Shown here in pieces: positions 1-11,722 of a stretch of DNA of 64,000 nt. Below the pieces are notes generated by a model, which saw nothing but the letters and a program-made list of their open reading frames with translations, ran no database searches and had not been told where the DNA came from. The first letter of the stretch is position 1. Each line of letters opens with the position of its first letter. Where the stretch lies: positions 1-64,000 of the forward strand of contig JAOCPU010000070.1 of the NCBI GenBank assembly GCA_035772785.1, given 5' to 3'. The position numbers and the translations under genes are program-made. The DNA comes from Phlebiopsis flavidoalba (Eukaryota; Basidiomycota; Agaricomycetes; Polyporales; Phanerochaetaceae).

Positions 1-1167
1 TCGGTGTCTGATGCTCGCAACATGATAAAAACCCTATGATTATTGACAATAGGAAAAATGATAGAATCACTCACAACAACGTTAAAATCGTCCTCAGGGG
101 GGGAGATTCAGTTAGGCGATCCCCAAGCAGGCCCTGCGCAGCGTCTTGATGGAAGCTGGGCTGGTTTGGCAGGAATTGTGCAGGCGGAAAACACGCTGAT
201 ACATATTGTTAGGAAAGCAACATACGGTTAAACCAATGTGTATATGTCTGCGCACAAGTGGCTGTGGTCGTGGCTAAGAAAGTTAGACCTTTGTTCGGGA
301 AACAAGTGGAAAAGTAGAGATATCTCAGGTAGATTGAGGAGTGAGAAGGTGGCGGCAAGAACATGGGAGGTCGGAAAGACATGAAAACAGCGACGACCGT
401 TCGCCTCTGTGAAAAGACCTGAATACAGAACTGTGGGCAATATTGTGTCCAAAGGCCCCAATGGAAATGGATATCATTTTCCGTCATACACAGTGTCAAA
501 AGAGGAATCGTCACACAGCAGGAAGCGGGGGGCAATCGAAGTTTGCGATATGCCGCCACATTTGGAAAGAGCGCATCATATCATCATCAACTACATTTGG
601 ACATATCATCATCATACTACATTTGGACAAACACTTCTTATCGTGACGTGAGCGTCTATGAAGGCACAGACGGCCCAGACAGGGTTGAGGCACAGAGGCA
701 CAGACGCTGGCACAGAATTCCCAAATCCCGGACTTTCTGGAAAGTGGGAATCGTGATGGGGATCTGGCGGACGCGGCATGTTCCTCCAGCTCCCAATGCG
801 GGCAGATCTGACCCAGCCAGATTCGGTGTGGACACCTGATAGAACGAGCGCCGTGCGGTGTGGCACGCTCTGGGCTGCCTCCTGGCTAGTGTTGCAGACA
901 CCGTTATGCACTGCACTCGGTCGGTGCCTGTGGTTATTCGGGGCGGCAGTAGCCCCCGCCAGAATCCCAACAATGAACCCTGCCCAACTGGAGAAAACAA
1001 ACATGAGGAACGGCGCAGGCGGTCCGGTCCAGCGCGGGCGGCTATGAATTGCAACGTCCGCGAAGATTCGTGAATTTTCCACCACGAGGGAGGGGGGGGC
1101 GGAGGCCAACCAGCACAAACTGAAGGGCGTTGCAGGTCCGGTGTCTCTCTCTCTGCCCTTTCCACAC
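1..1167. other. Intergenic/5' flank of the KDM5 gene
   Basis: No reading frame here carries a family motif that I recognise. Several open frames exist on both strands, but they are short, arginine/proline-rich and overlap each other, as expected for chance frames in GC-rich DNA. The left end may hold the edge of a neighbouring gene, but nothing supports a call. A short tandem duplication lies at 577-627. The stretch from about 700 to 1167 is probably promoter and 5' UTR of the demethylase. Confidence 0.5.
577..627. repeat. Two-copy tandem repeat of about 25-26 bases
   Basis: Two adjacent copies of a CAT-rich unit ending in ACATTTGGA occupy 577-601 and 602-627. They differ by a single inserted T. 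It is a simple local duplication in non-coding DNA, with no sign of a larger array. Confidence 0.8.
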
Positions 1168-4100
1168 ATGCCACGGCATGGGCATCCTCCTCAGCGAGGC
1201 TCGCCGCCGTCTCGTGCCACCCCAGCCCGCCGTTTCGCCTCAAAACCCGTCGATGGACGCCAACGGTCCATCTTCTACCCCGACGACTTTGTGGGCGATC
1301 GTCCTCCGCGACGGCTCCTCGCCTCGACATTGCCGTTCGGATGGGCGCCATTCCCATCGACAACTCGAGCCCGCAAAACCACCTAGTCCAAAAGGACGCT
1401 CCTCGTCCTCTCGCGGGCGGACTCCAAGCGGGCCACCCGCCAGTCCAAGACAACGCCATAGCCGCCCTGCGAGTACGCTGCCTCCCAGGAATCAGAGTCT
1501 CATGAGCGCGCGTCGCGGACGAAGCCTGGAGAAAGAATCACTACTGAGAGACGGTCCGCCTATCAAAGTCCCGCCCATGCTTCGACCTGCACTCTGTCAA
1601 GACCCCAATACCGCGCAATGCGCCGTCGAAACCCAAGGAGAGCGCCCGTTCGCGCTCTCCGACTGCCCCACCTTCAGGCCCACCACCCCGAGCACAGTTT
1701 CAAGGACCCGAGTGAGCATCACATCAAGTCCATCTCAAAGAGAACGCTATGAGGAGGAGCTTATGGAATGTGCAAGATAATCCCACCGTTGGGCCTCATG
1801 GGCAATGCCCCCTTTAGTTACCAGACACCGACGGATTGACGCCCCACTCATTAACGCTGCAGCGCCGCGCGGCCTCATCCCCCGCCACGCCCCGCTTCAT
1901 AGACCTTTCGCTTCAGAAAGGACACGCCTCCCACGCCCCTAAACTCGATCGAAGCGTCATCTCGCGCCAAGATCAATTTCCTCGAACAATTATATCGTTT
2001 CCACAAGCAGCAAGGCAACCACGGGTGTCTGTGCCCACGATCAACCACAAGCCCCTCGATCTCTGGCTGCTGCGCAAAGAGGTGCATCGGCTGGGTGGCT
2101 ACGAACAGGTACGTGCGCGCCCGCCTCCGCGACCCCGCCGCCTGCAATCCCTCACCGCCCCGCGCGATCAACAGGTCACCCGGACCAAGAAATGGGCGGA
2201 CCTCGGCCCAGCCTGCTGGGCTACGGGCGGGATCCCGGGGCTCGCGTCGCAGATCAAGAACTCGTACGCGCGCGTGATTCCTGCCGTACGAGCACTTTTG
2301 CGAGCGCAGCGCGTGCGCCAGCTCCGAAGGGCCGCCCTCGCCGCCCGCGAACAAGCAGCCCGACCCGAACCTCAGGACGCACATGAACATCCAGACCGCC
2401 GGCCGCCGCGCGGGCGAGGGACGACGAGAGCACCCTCGGCCGCTCAGGCCCGCTCTCGAGCGGCTCGAGCCCGCTCTCGAGCCCGAACGACCGCGGACAG
2501 CCAGCCCGCCCTCGCCGCAGCGCGCGCCAGACGCCACACGACCCGCGACGCGTACGTTCCCGCCTGTGCCCCCCCCCCCCCCCCCCCCCCCCTTGTGTGT
2601 GGTGTGTGTGCTGACGGGTGTCCTTCAGCTGCGCGCTGCGCCGCGCGCCGTGGGCGCGGGCGACCGGACCGACCGCAGCAGAGGTGCGCTCGTCCGATTT
2701 CTCCCATCGTGGAAGTGGGCCAATACGGAGCACCTCCAAGCCGCACTGCGAGGTGTGCGGGAAGAAGGACCGCGGCGAGGAGATGCTCCTCTGCGACGGG
2801 TGCGACTGCGGTTCGTCCCCCCCCTTCCTTCGCGAGTGTAGCTGACGGTGCGGCACACAGCTGGTTCCACACGTTCTGACCTCGACCCGCCGCTCGTGAA
2901 CACCCGCGCGGGCAGTGGTTCTGCCACATCTGCCTGTTCGGCACGGGGCGGCGACTTTGGGGTTCGACGAGGGCGAGGAGCACAGTCTCGCGAGCTTCCA
3001 GGCGCGCGGACCTCGAGTTCCGCCGACGGCAGTGGTTCACGAAAGCACCCGCCGCCCGGCGGCGGCGCGCGCACGACGACGGCGCCGCCGCGTTCCGGAG
3101 CGGCGGCGACCCCTCCCCCCCCGGTGAACCGCTTCGGCGACGTCGTGGGTGTCGGAGACGGACGTCGAGAGCGAGTTTTGGCGCCTCGTGGAGAGCCAGG
3201 AGACGGTGGAGATTGAGTACGGCGCGGATGTGCATTCGACGACGCAGGCAGGTGCGTTCGTCTGCGCTCGCTTTCGAGGTCCGCCGCGGAGCGTGTGTGC
3301 TCATTTTTTGCATTGCAGCGGCATGCCGACGATGGAGACGCACCCGCTGAACAACTACTCCAAGGACCCCTGGAATCTGAACAATATACCGATCCTCCCG
3401 GAGTCGCTCCTGCGGTTCATCAAGTCCGACATTTCTGGCATGACCGTGCCCTGGACGTATGTCGGCATGGTCTTTTCGACGTTTTGCTGGCACAACGAGG
3501 TGTGTGGCGTCCCATCACCCGCCTGATACATTGGCTGATTAAGCAACCCGCGCAGGATCATTACACATACAGCTTTTTTTTTCCTTTCAACTACAGTGAG
3601 TGTTCCCCGCGGTGTGGTAAGTTGGCGAGAAGCGAGATGCTGATGATGACATTGCGCCTAGTGCACTGGGGCGAGACGAAGACGTGGTACAGCATCCCCG
3701 GCGAGGACGCGGAGAAATTCGAAGCGGCCATTCGGTCAGAAGCCCCGGATCTGTTCGAAGCGCAGCCCGACCTGCTCTTCCAGCTCGTCACGCTCATGAA
3801 CCCCGGCAGGCTGGCGCGAGGCCGGCGTGGAGGTGTACGCCTGCGGCAACCAGCGGGCGGGGGAGTTTTTGTCGTCACGTTTCCAAAGGCGTACCACGCG
3901 GGCTTCAACCACGGTGTGAGTCCTCCCATCCTCCTTTCCTCTTTCCTACCCCCTCGCGACCCTTTCTGCCCCCGCTCTCAGGGTCAGGGTCGGCACAGTT
4001 TGGGCTGATCGCCCGTTTCTGGCCACAGTTCAATTTCAACGAAGCGGTCAACTTTGCGCTTCCCGATGGCTCCCGCAGGCGCTCGTGATTGCGTGAAGCG

Positions 4101-7100
4101 GTATCAGGAGCACCGCAAGTTGCCGGTCTTCTCCCACGACGAGCTCATCATCACGATTACGCAACAGTCCCAGTCCATCAAGACAGCGATATGGTGCCGT
4201 GTTTGTTTGTTTTGCGCCGCGGTTCCTTGTGCTGATCGCGTGTAGGCTCAACGATAGTCTGCAAAGAGAGTATGGTCGAGCGCGAGCTCAAGGCCCGCCA
4301 GCGCGCGCTTGCGCGATGGGCATGGACGCGACCCTCGAAGAGGCGGACCGGCCAGAGGACCAGTACCAGTGCAAGATCTGCAAAATGCTTCTGCTACCTC
4401 TCGCAGATCACCTGCGGCTGCACGACCAAGGTGGTGTGCATTCGACCCACGTCGACGAGCTGTGCGCGTGCCCGAAGACTGAGCCAGGTGCTCCGCAAGC
4501 GGTTCAGCGGACTCGCACCTGCAGGACACGCAGTAAACGCGGTGGCCGAGCGCGCGGGCGTCCCCGCGGCGTGGCGCGCCAAGTATCAGGAAGCTGCCTC
4601 GGCGAGGCCGCGCGCCCGGCGCTGCGCAACCTCCGCACGCTGCTCGCCGAGGGCGAAACCGCATCTCCTTCCCGCTGCACGAGCTGCACTCGCACTCCGC
4701 AAGTGCGTCACGCGCGCGAACGAGTGGATCGACGCGGCCAACACGTTTTGACGCGCAAGCCGACGCGCAAGCGCGTGCCCCGCAAGGCGGCCAGGCGCGC
4801 GGCGGGGCGTCGGCGGTGCCCCTCGAGGAGGTGCTCGACAAGCCCGACCGCACGCTCGCGGGACCTGTACGTCCTCCTCGGCGAGGTCGAGGCGCTGGGG
4901 CTTTGACTGCCCCGAGATCGGCCCACGCTGCAGCACAGACGCTCGCGCACGAGGCCGGAGGGAGACGCGCAAAGAAGGCGCGGGCCTTGCTCGAGGCGGT
5001 GGGCCACCGCGCGGGACCGCGAGGCGTACGCGCGCGAGTGCGAGGAGCTCATGGGCCGCCGGCGCGGCGCGCTGAACGTGCAGGTGGACGAGCTCGTCGA
5101 GATCGAGAAGATCGTGCTCCGGGAGCAGCTCCTGCGCGAGCTCGCGGGCGGCGACCACGAGGCGTTTCACGCTCGAGGACGTGCGGCGGCTCGTGTCGCG
5201 CGCGCGCGCGTGCGCGCTGCCCGCGGACGACGCGCACATGCAGGGGCTCGAGGCGCGCCTGCGCCTCGGGACCGCGTGGGAGGACCGCATCAAGGTACGC
5301 GTGCTCGAGAAGCCGCAGCGCACGCTCCAGGAGCTCGAGGACGCGGCGCACGTCCCCCGGCGGGGTGCCGATCGAACCCGGACCTGCTCGAGGTGCTGCG
5401 GCAGACGGCGGCGCGCGGGCGGGACATCGAGCGGCAGATCACGGCGTTGGCTCGCGGCGGAGCCGGCGCTGCCGCAAGCCGCGCGTGCAGGACGTCGTCA
5501 AGCTCGTCGACGCGCGGCGAGAAGGAGTTTGGGATCCCGGTCGTGCAGGACATGCGCCGCACGGTCGACTTTGCGGTCGACCTCGAGAGCCGCTGCGACG
5601 CGGTGCTCAAGAACCGCTACACGCACAACGACGACGTGGACCTCTTGCCAGACCATGCGCCAGTGGCGCACGTACGCCAAGGACCACCATCACCATCTTC
5701 TCGATTCTCCCAACTTTGAGCGCCTCGAGAAGCAGCTCACGCTGCACTTCCGCTGGCTCGAGAGCATCCCCTGGTTCTGGCCGCACGCACCACGTCGCGC
5801 ACGGCAAGGCGGTGCTCGACGACGTCGTCGAGTCGACGCGCCCGGAGGACGACCTGCCGCCGACGGACGAGTACATTTTACGTGCATCTGCACGAAACCC
5901 CGTGCGCCCGCCCGCGCCGGGGCAGACGTCGGACGCGGTGCAGTGCGACCACTGCTTTGCCTACGCTTCCACGGCCGCTTCCACGGCGGTGTGCGCGGCG
6001 AAACGGCGGCTCGTGCCCGTTCTGCGACCACCAGCACTGGAACGGGTACGATCCGCAAGGAGCGCAGCTGGCACTTTTGCTACCTGCCGACGATGCTGCG
6101 GCACGCGCCGGAGATAACGAAGAACTACTCGGAGGACTGGAAGCAGTTTGAGATCATCGTGCACCGCGTCGACCGCCTCGCGCGTCCGTCATCGGCCAGT
6201 TCATCCACTTTGTGTCCCTCCGCCGGCAACCACAGCGCCCCGAGGTACATCCCCCAGGTGCGCCACTTTATGCGCAAGGATGTACAAAGTATCCAGTTCG
6301 CGGTCGCGCACAACCCCGAGACGTCACGTCTTTGGCCTCGACCTCGCGGGCCTCCACCGCATCCTCGCGGGCCAGCCCATGCCCGTGCGCATGAAGAAGC
6401 GCAGGCGGCCCAAGTTTGTGTTTGGCCAAGGATATCGACAAGGACTGGGTGGACGGTACGCGGTGTATCTGCCGCGGACGGACGGGCGTACCTGCTCAAT
6501 TACCCGACCGTGGAGTGCGAGCTGTGTGGCAAGACGTGTACCACGTGAGGGTGTGTGTTCTTCCCGGTCGACCCGACCCCGGAGGCAACAATCGGTTCAT
6601 GTGCCCGCTGTGCTGCCTGCGCAAGAACCGGACGTATCCCTACTCGGAAGTTCGCGTCAAGCATCCATGGTGTGTATATGCGGTTCACTTGTGCGCGACG
6701 TTTTTGTACTCATGATCTTTGCAGAGAACCCGGATGTCGATGCATATGTCGGACACGAAAAAGAGATGTTGGTTGATACTTTCAGCAAGGGGACATTGTC
6801 TACATGAAGCTCCCCGCCGCCGTACACGCAGACGCTCTTTCGTTGAAACTTGTGCGTTTCACGCCTGGTCAGCCGAGATTCCCGGATAGCGTCGCAGGCA
6901 ACGGAACACCGAATGGCATGCCCCATACCCGGCCGCAGTGGCGGCACCCCCTGTGTCTGCGGGCTCACCCGCCCTTCCGGAGTGGGTCGCCGACCGCTTC
7001 TTCCCCTCGGCCCGCCCCGAACGTCTTCGGGTCCTCCGAGCTCGTCGTCGCAACGTCCCCCATCGCGCCCATGCTCTCTACGACCGGTTCTCCCGAAGCA

Positions 7101-8118
7101 CCGAAACGGTTCGCATCCACCGCCACCGCCCTGGAAACAGGTCGAGCCGGTGGAGCAACGCGGCGGCGTCGGCGCGTTCTGCGCCGCCTCCCACATCTCG
7201 TAACCATCCATCTGGGGAGGGCATCGTCTCCGCTGGACTCGCCACCGCTTGCTTCGAGGAAAGCGCAAGCATCCTGATGATTCGCCGAACGGTAGTCTGT
7301 TCTGTGGACCATCCCGATCCTGTCTCTACGCTCTTCGGCGCAACAGCCCTCGCACAAAACGTCGTTCATACTCTGCCGACACAAATACAATCGCTATGCA
7401 TAGCTCTCCAGGGCCACCGTCGTTCGGCTCAGTCGCCTGGTTGTTCATTTCACCGTCATGGATGGCTGGCCTGCCGCTTACCATTGCACGCCTCGCTCAT
7501 GCATGCTGCGAACCCACGGGAACACTGCCTGCTGCCCATCCAGGCCGCCGCACGTGGCGCGGCCGCCAACGCCACAACCTCACACCCATGCACCTATCAA
7601 TCCACCCATCAATGATGCAGGCCGCTCACCCCAGCCGCCCCTCTGCCCACCCCACCAATGCACCCCCCGCCGACACACAAACGGCACCGCGCACTCGCCC
7701 GCCCAGGTGCTGCACACGCCCCCGATGCAGCCGGGCCGCGCGTCCCGAACACGGGCCTCTCGCCGTCGCTCGCGATGATTGCTCTCGCCGACGCCGAACG
7801 AGGTCGCGCTTGTCGCCGCCCCCGGCGGCCGCAGCCCCAGCAGCAGCAGCCCCAGACCGGGCGCGCCGCCCCCGCCACTGCAGAGACCGCAGCCGCTGCC
7901 GGCGCATATTACGGCGATGCAGCAGCCTCGGACGCTCCCGTCGCTGCCTCAGGCAGATGCTGCGCGGTTGCCGCAACACCCGGTATGTCTGATAGTTTTT
8001 CTCTCTTGTGATACAGAAACTGATATGGTGTTCGGATAGATGGGGTGCGCGCGCGTTTGATCGTTATACCATCCAGCCGCCGCCGAGGTCGCCCACGGAC
8101 AGCAGGCGCGGCCCGTAA
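1168..8118 (+). CDS. KDM5/JARID1-type histone H3K4 demethylase (JmjN-ARID-PHD-JmjC-C5HC2-PLU1-PHD), frames broken
   Basis: Predicted Fe(II)/2-oxoglutarate-dependent lysine demethylase acting on methylated H3K4 in the nucleus. The full KDM5 domain order is visible across frames: JmjN from about 1661 (DCPTFRPT, then GMCKIIPP near 1766), ARID about 1950-2400 (FLEQLYRFHKQQG, LDLWLLRKEVHRLGGYEQ), PHD1 from about 2747 (CEVCGKKDRGEEMLLCDGCD), JmjC about 3150-4080, C5HC2 finger near 4370, PLU-1 helical region about 4560-6100 with an embedded Cys/His cluster near 5930-6050, and PHD2 about 6440-6640. The iron ligands look intact: the HxE pair lies at 3491-3499 after FCW, and the distal His is in YHAGFNHG near 3894. 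A Pro/Ser-rich tail follows. The last exon, after an intron starting near 7983, gives a clean stop at 8116-8118. At least a dozen frame changes are needed. The start at 1168 is a guess; identity is secure. Confidence 0.9.
2569..2592 (+). repeat. Uninterrupted run of 24 cytosines in a KDM5 intron
   Basis: A C24 homopolymer lies between ARID and PHD1 coding. It is flanked upstream by a plausible donor (GTACGTTC near 2552) and downstream by a TG-rich stretch and an acceptor (CTTCAG near 2628), so it sits in an intron. Its true length is likely to be uncertain in any read set. Confidence 0.85.
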
Positions 8119-8509
8119 ATTTATGACTCCTGCTTTTTCTCTTTCTGCAAACTCGTCTCGTCGACCCCACGCCATTCAATTGGGGTAGTATCCTGTGTAT
8201 GAATTCATCGCTGCCATGCTTCTTGCTATCTCCTGCTCTGTATCACAAAGTCTCTCTCCTCTCCGTTTTGCAGCCAACTCGCCTACCTTCCTCTCTCTCT
8301 CTGTTTGGACGTCTAGTGGGAATACTGTCGATTACCGTCGAGTCGTAGTCTGATTGTGTCACTACGCTTATGCAATATATATGATATGTGAAATTAATAG
8401 ATGCCCATGCGTGTGCACACGCGTGCCTAAGGTATAGATTATGCTATATTCTAGCCAAGGAAAAAGTCCATCCCGACCGTAAACATGAGGCAAGCTTAAC
8501 AGGAAGATT
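8119..8509. other. Convergent intergenic region (KDM5 / CorA 3' ends)
   Basis: About 390 bases between two convergent stop codons. It has CT-rich stretches near 8250-8300 and an AT-rich part near 8370-8400 (CAATATATATGATAT). This is consistent with 3' UTRs and poly(A) sites; I see no gene. Confidence 0.6.
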
Positions 8510-11025
8510 CTAATAGTAATGGATCAGCGGCCAACCATGAGCTTGTACGTGGTCACAGCCTGCGATAACAGCGAATGCAGCGAGGACTGCGACGAAAATC
8601 GAGCCGAACCATACATAGCCCTGAGAATCTTGTCAAATCGAGAACCAATGCGAGCACAAAAGAAAGCTCACATGCTCAATGTCTTGGCCTGGCACATGGA
8701 CGTTCATTCCCCACAGACCTGTGACCAGGTTCATGGGGATGAGCACCGTACCAAGCGCGGTGAGCTTCGAGAGAACGTCGTTGATCTGGTTGTTCGCGTC
8801 CGTCATCTCGATCGAGATCTGTGCGAGGTAATTGCTGTGCGAGCGAGAGAGAATCTTCTCGTAGTGATTCACAGTTCTGCGTCATGGTGATCAAGTGGTC
8901 CTGGATGTCAGAGAGGTATAGACCCTGCGGACACAGCCTTGTCAGAGAGGTTGAGAATGCACGCGAGCGAACGGACGACTTACGATATCCGAAGTCGGTG
9001 CGACCCGCCAATTCTCGTTACAACCCTCTTCGCCAGACCCTTGACGACATCTGCCTTGTTTGCCCCATCAGCCTCAACAGACCCATGACCTTCTTCCGGC
9101 AGGTGCTATCCGCCTAAGCATATCGCTCTGCTCGGTCTCCTTCAGAATCAGCACAAGCTCATCAATGCTATCGACTTCGTATTCGATGCCCTGGATGAGC
9201 GGACCGAAGGCGTCGGTGATGTCATCGATACAGTGCGTAGGATATCCAGTCAGACGTAACACTAATGTAGTCCTTCAGCTGCTTGATGCGACGCCGGACG
9301 CTCTGGGGATGTGGTGTGGGTCGGAAGTGGAACTGGCTCTGGCGTTAGTCCAAGCTAGTGCTCGAAATGATTGAGGACGTACAGAGAGGATGCCTTCGCG
9401 GAAGACGAAATGATGTACATGTTCAAAGGCTCGAGGTACGTTGGACTCAGATTATCCTGCTCGAAGCTGCGGAAACAGACGAAATAGTAGTTTCTAAAGA
9501 GCTCGATCTTCTCTCGAGTCTCCTCCATCTGAAATATCTTCAGTCGTAAGAGGGTGAATGCTAAAGACCTAGGACATCGTTTTATTTCAGATACGCATCA
9601 AATTGGCTGACTATATTCTCACCTTGCTCAAAAGTTTCATTTCGTCGTCAGTGGGCGACTGTAACGTCTAACCACCACGTATTCCCGTCGACGTTCGACA
9701 GGCCTGGTCCATTGACTGTAGTCGACCGGCTCTTCGCCTCACGCCAGACATCTTCGAGATCCCAGAACGTTCTTGTACGGGCACGGGGGCGGCCCCCTAG
9801 CCTCTGACTTGGCCCCATCCCGTTGAAGGGTTGTTGAATCCCATGCTTGTCCCGGGACGGGAGACATTCACAGTCTCGGGGCGTCTATGACAATCGCTCA
9901 AGCCTAAGAATAGATCCTCGAATGACTGCCCCTCTGCAGGCAGCTCACTAAGGCTTCGAGAATGAATCGTCGCTGACAACGCATTCGAATAGAACGAAAA
10001 ACGGTATGGCCGGTCGTGTCCGGAAACCCGCCGTGTTCTGCCTGCCAAAGTCGGGAGCACTCGTGGAGGGGAGATTGTCAAACGAAGGGACAGCGCTGAG
10101 TATCTGCCCGCCGCCGTTCAGCGAGGGCCGATACGCAAGCGAAAGGCGGGCGGGCCACCTGCGTTGTGTTCAAAGAGCGCCATCTTCGCACGCCGTGGAC
10201 CGGGTGCACTCTGGCTGAGTTTGCGCTGCCGGGTGCGAGGCAGGGCACGGGCATGGTCACCGTGAAGTCGGAAGCACCATCTACACGGATTTCGGGTGCG
10301 GGTAGAGTGCTGGCCGTAGTCTGACTACTCGACAGCGGCCCCGTCCAGGGGGGAATAGTGGTTGTGGGGGAGTGGATCCCGAGCCGCGTCTTCTCCTCGC
10401 GGGCGAACGATTCGAGCAACGAGAAGTCGAACTGCGGCTGCTCAGCTGGTATGTTTGCCTGGGTACATAGGAAGACCAGTCGTATCGTCCGGTTCAGCGC
10501 CGTCGATAGAAACCGAAGTGCTGGGTCGTGTCCTGAGCTCAAGTGATTAAGGTGAGCGTCGGTAGCAGGCCCTGGGTGTTGATAAGTATCCGCCGGCTCG
10601 TCCCACGTCGCAATGTGCATCTGTGGAATCAGCTCTGGCAAGGCTCAGGTCCATTTCTTCATGTCTAGAGATGGCGCTGAAAGGGACTTCATCGTGTTCG
10701 CTGTGCGTATGGGGTACCGCAAGCGGTGAGGGGGGGTCGCAGCCGTTGGGAGCCGCTTATGGTGTTGCTTTCGAGCTCTTGAAAGCTGCATAGCCATATC
10801 TGCGTCCATTGCTCGCTGTCGTTCCCGCATGTCAGGGTCATTGGGGTTAAAGGACCCGAGTAAGTGTAGGCGAGAGCCGCGCGCGAGGGATAAGATCATC
10901 GTCCCCTGTACTTGTGCCGATGTCTGACAGGGGAATGAGAGTGCTCTGAATTTGCTCGTATCGTCTTGGGGCGAGGTGGAGAAATTGCCAGAGAGGATGG
11001 AAGGGTCGCCAGGAGGTGACGCCAT
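8510..11025 (-). CDS. CorA-family Mg2+ transporter, Mnr2/Alr type
   Basis: Predicted magnesium channel/transporter of the fungal Alr1/Mnr2 branch of CorA, in the plasma or vacuolar membrane. Read on the minus strand, the start MASPPGDPSIL is at 11025. The family block LSATIHSRSLSELPAEGQSF lies near 9930-9990, EETREKIELFRNYYFVCFRSFEQD lies near 9460-9530 in mixed frames, and a long helical region follows. The signature GMN, in GLWGMNVHVPGQD, is encoded at 8702-8710 after transmembrane helix 1. Helix 2 (WFGSIFVAVLAAFAVIAG) precedes the stop at 8510-8512. Several introns and frame breaks separate these blocks. The long disordered N-terminal part is usual for this branch. Whether it is Mnr2 (vacuolar) or Alr1 (plasma membrane) cannot be decided here. 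Confidence 0.9.
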
Positions 11026-11722
11026 GTTAGCGGCTCTTGAGAAGATCGTTCAGGTATAAGCGGCGAGTCAATCTAGGGATTAGCTTAGTAAAAGATGGCA
11101 CTTAGAAGTTGTAGAGGGTGATAGTATGCCTGAAATAGCGAAGGAGATGAAGTCCCGGATACTCGCTAGAGAGGGATTTAGAGGCCGAACACTCACCACA
11201 ACGTAGACTCTGCTTTCTTTGAACAGTCCCTAGACCGGTTCACTGGTGAAGGTTGTCCAACGAAGTTTGGCAGTGTAAGACTGGATATCGCTCTGAGAGT
11301 TGTAATCCGGACGTGGGGAGCGTTGGTGCGAAGAGGCCGGATGTACCAGTGCGCCTACAGGCTGACAAGAGTTTCAACCTCACCGTCCGACGGCGGTGAC
11401 CAACACTACGCAGCAGTCGCAGGGGAAGTCGAATGAGGATGTGACCGCGATTGTTGAGTAAATGTAGATGGGCTTTGGCATGACGTTGAAAAATGCGGGG
11501 CTGAAAGCAGCTCCGCTTTGCATTGTACCCCTGGCGGGGATCAATAATTTGTTGTGACCTGGCTTAAGGAAGGTAACAAACTCGCTTGTGCTTGAGTAAG
11601 TAATCAGGTGTTACTCCCCGCCTGACGCTCTTGGTAACGATCGGGCCAGGATCATCATCTAAGCGGTCAGATCGCAATTTCTTACAACGACTTACCATTC
11701 TACTGTCCTCGCTGTTTGGGAT
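11026..11722. promoter_or_regulatory. Divergent intergenic region between CorA and the GPI deacylase
   Basis: About 700 bases between two divergently oriented genes, so it should hold both promoters. I find no coding motif and no clear TATA box. An unrecognised upstream exon of either gene cannot be excluded. Confidence 0.5.

Noticed and set aside
612..1459. Long minus-strand open frames over 612-1459
   Set aside because: Arg/Pro/Ser-rich and overlapping the start of the demethylase; no family motif. They look like chance frames in GC-rich DNA.
1875..3493. Long frames opposite the demethylase (up to 349 codons)
   Set aside because: The opposite strand carries clear ARID, PHD and JmjC motifs; these frames are GC-driven shadows.
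8519..9117. Plus-strand frames over 8.5-9.1 kb
   Set aside because: The minus strand encodes the CorA GMN motif and helices; the plus frames are antisense shadows.
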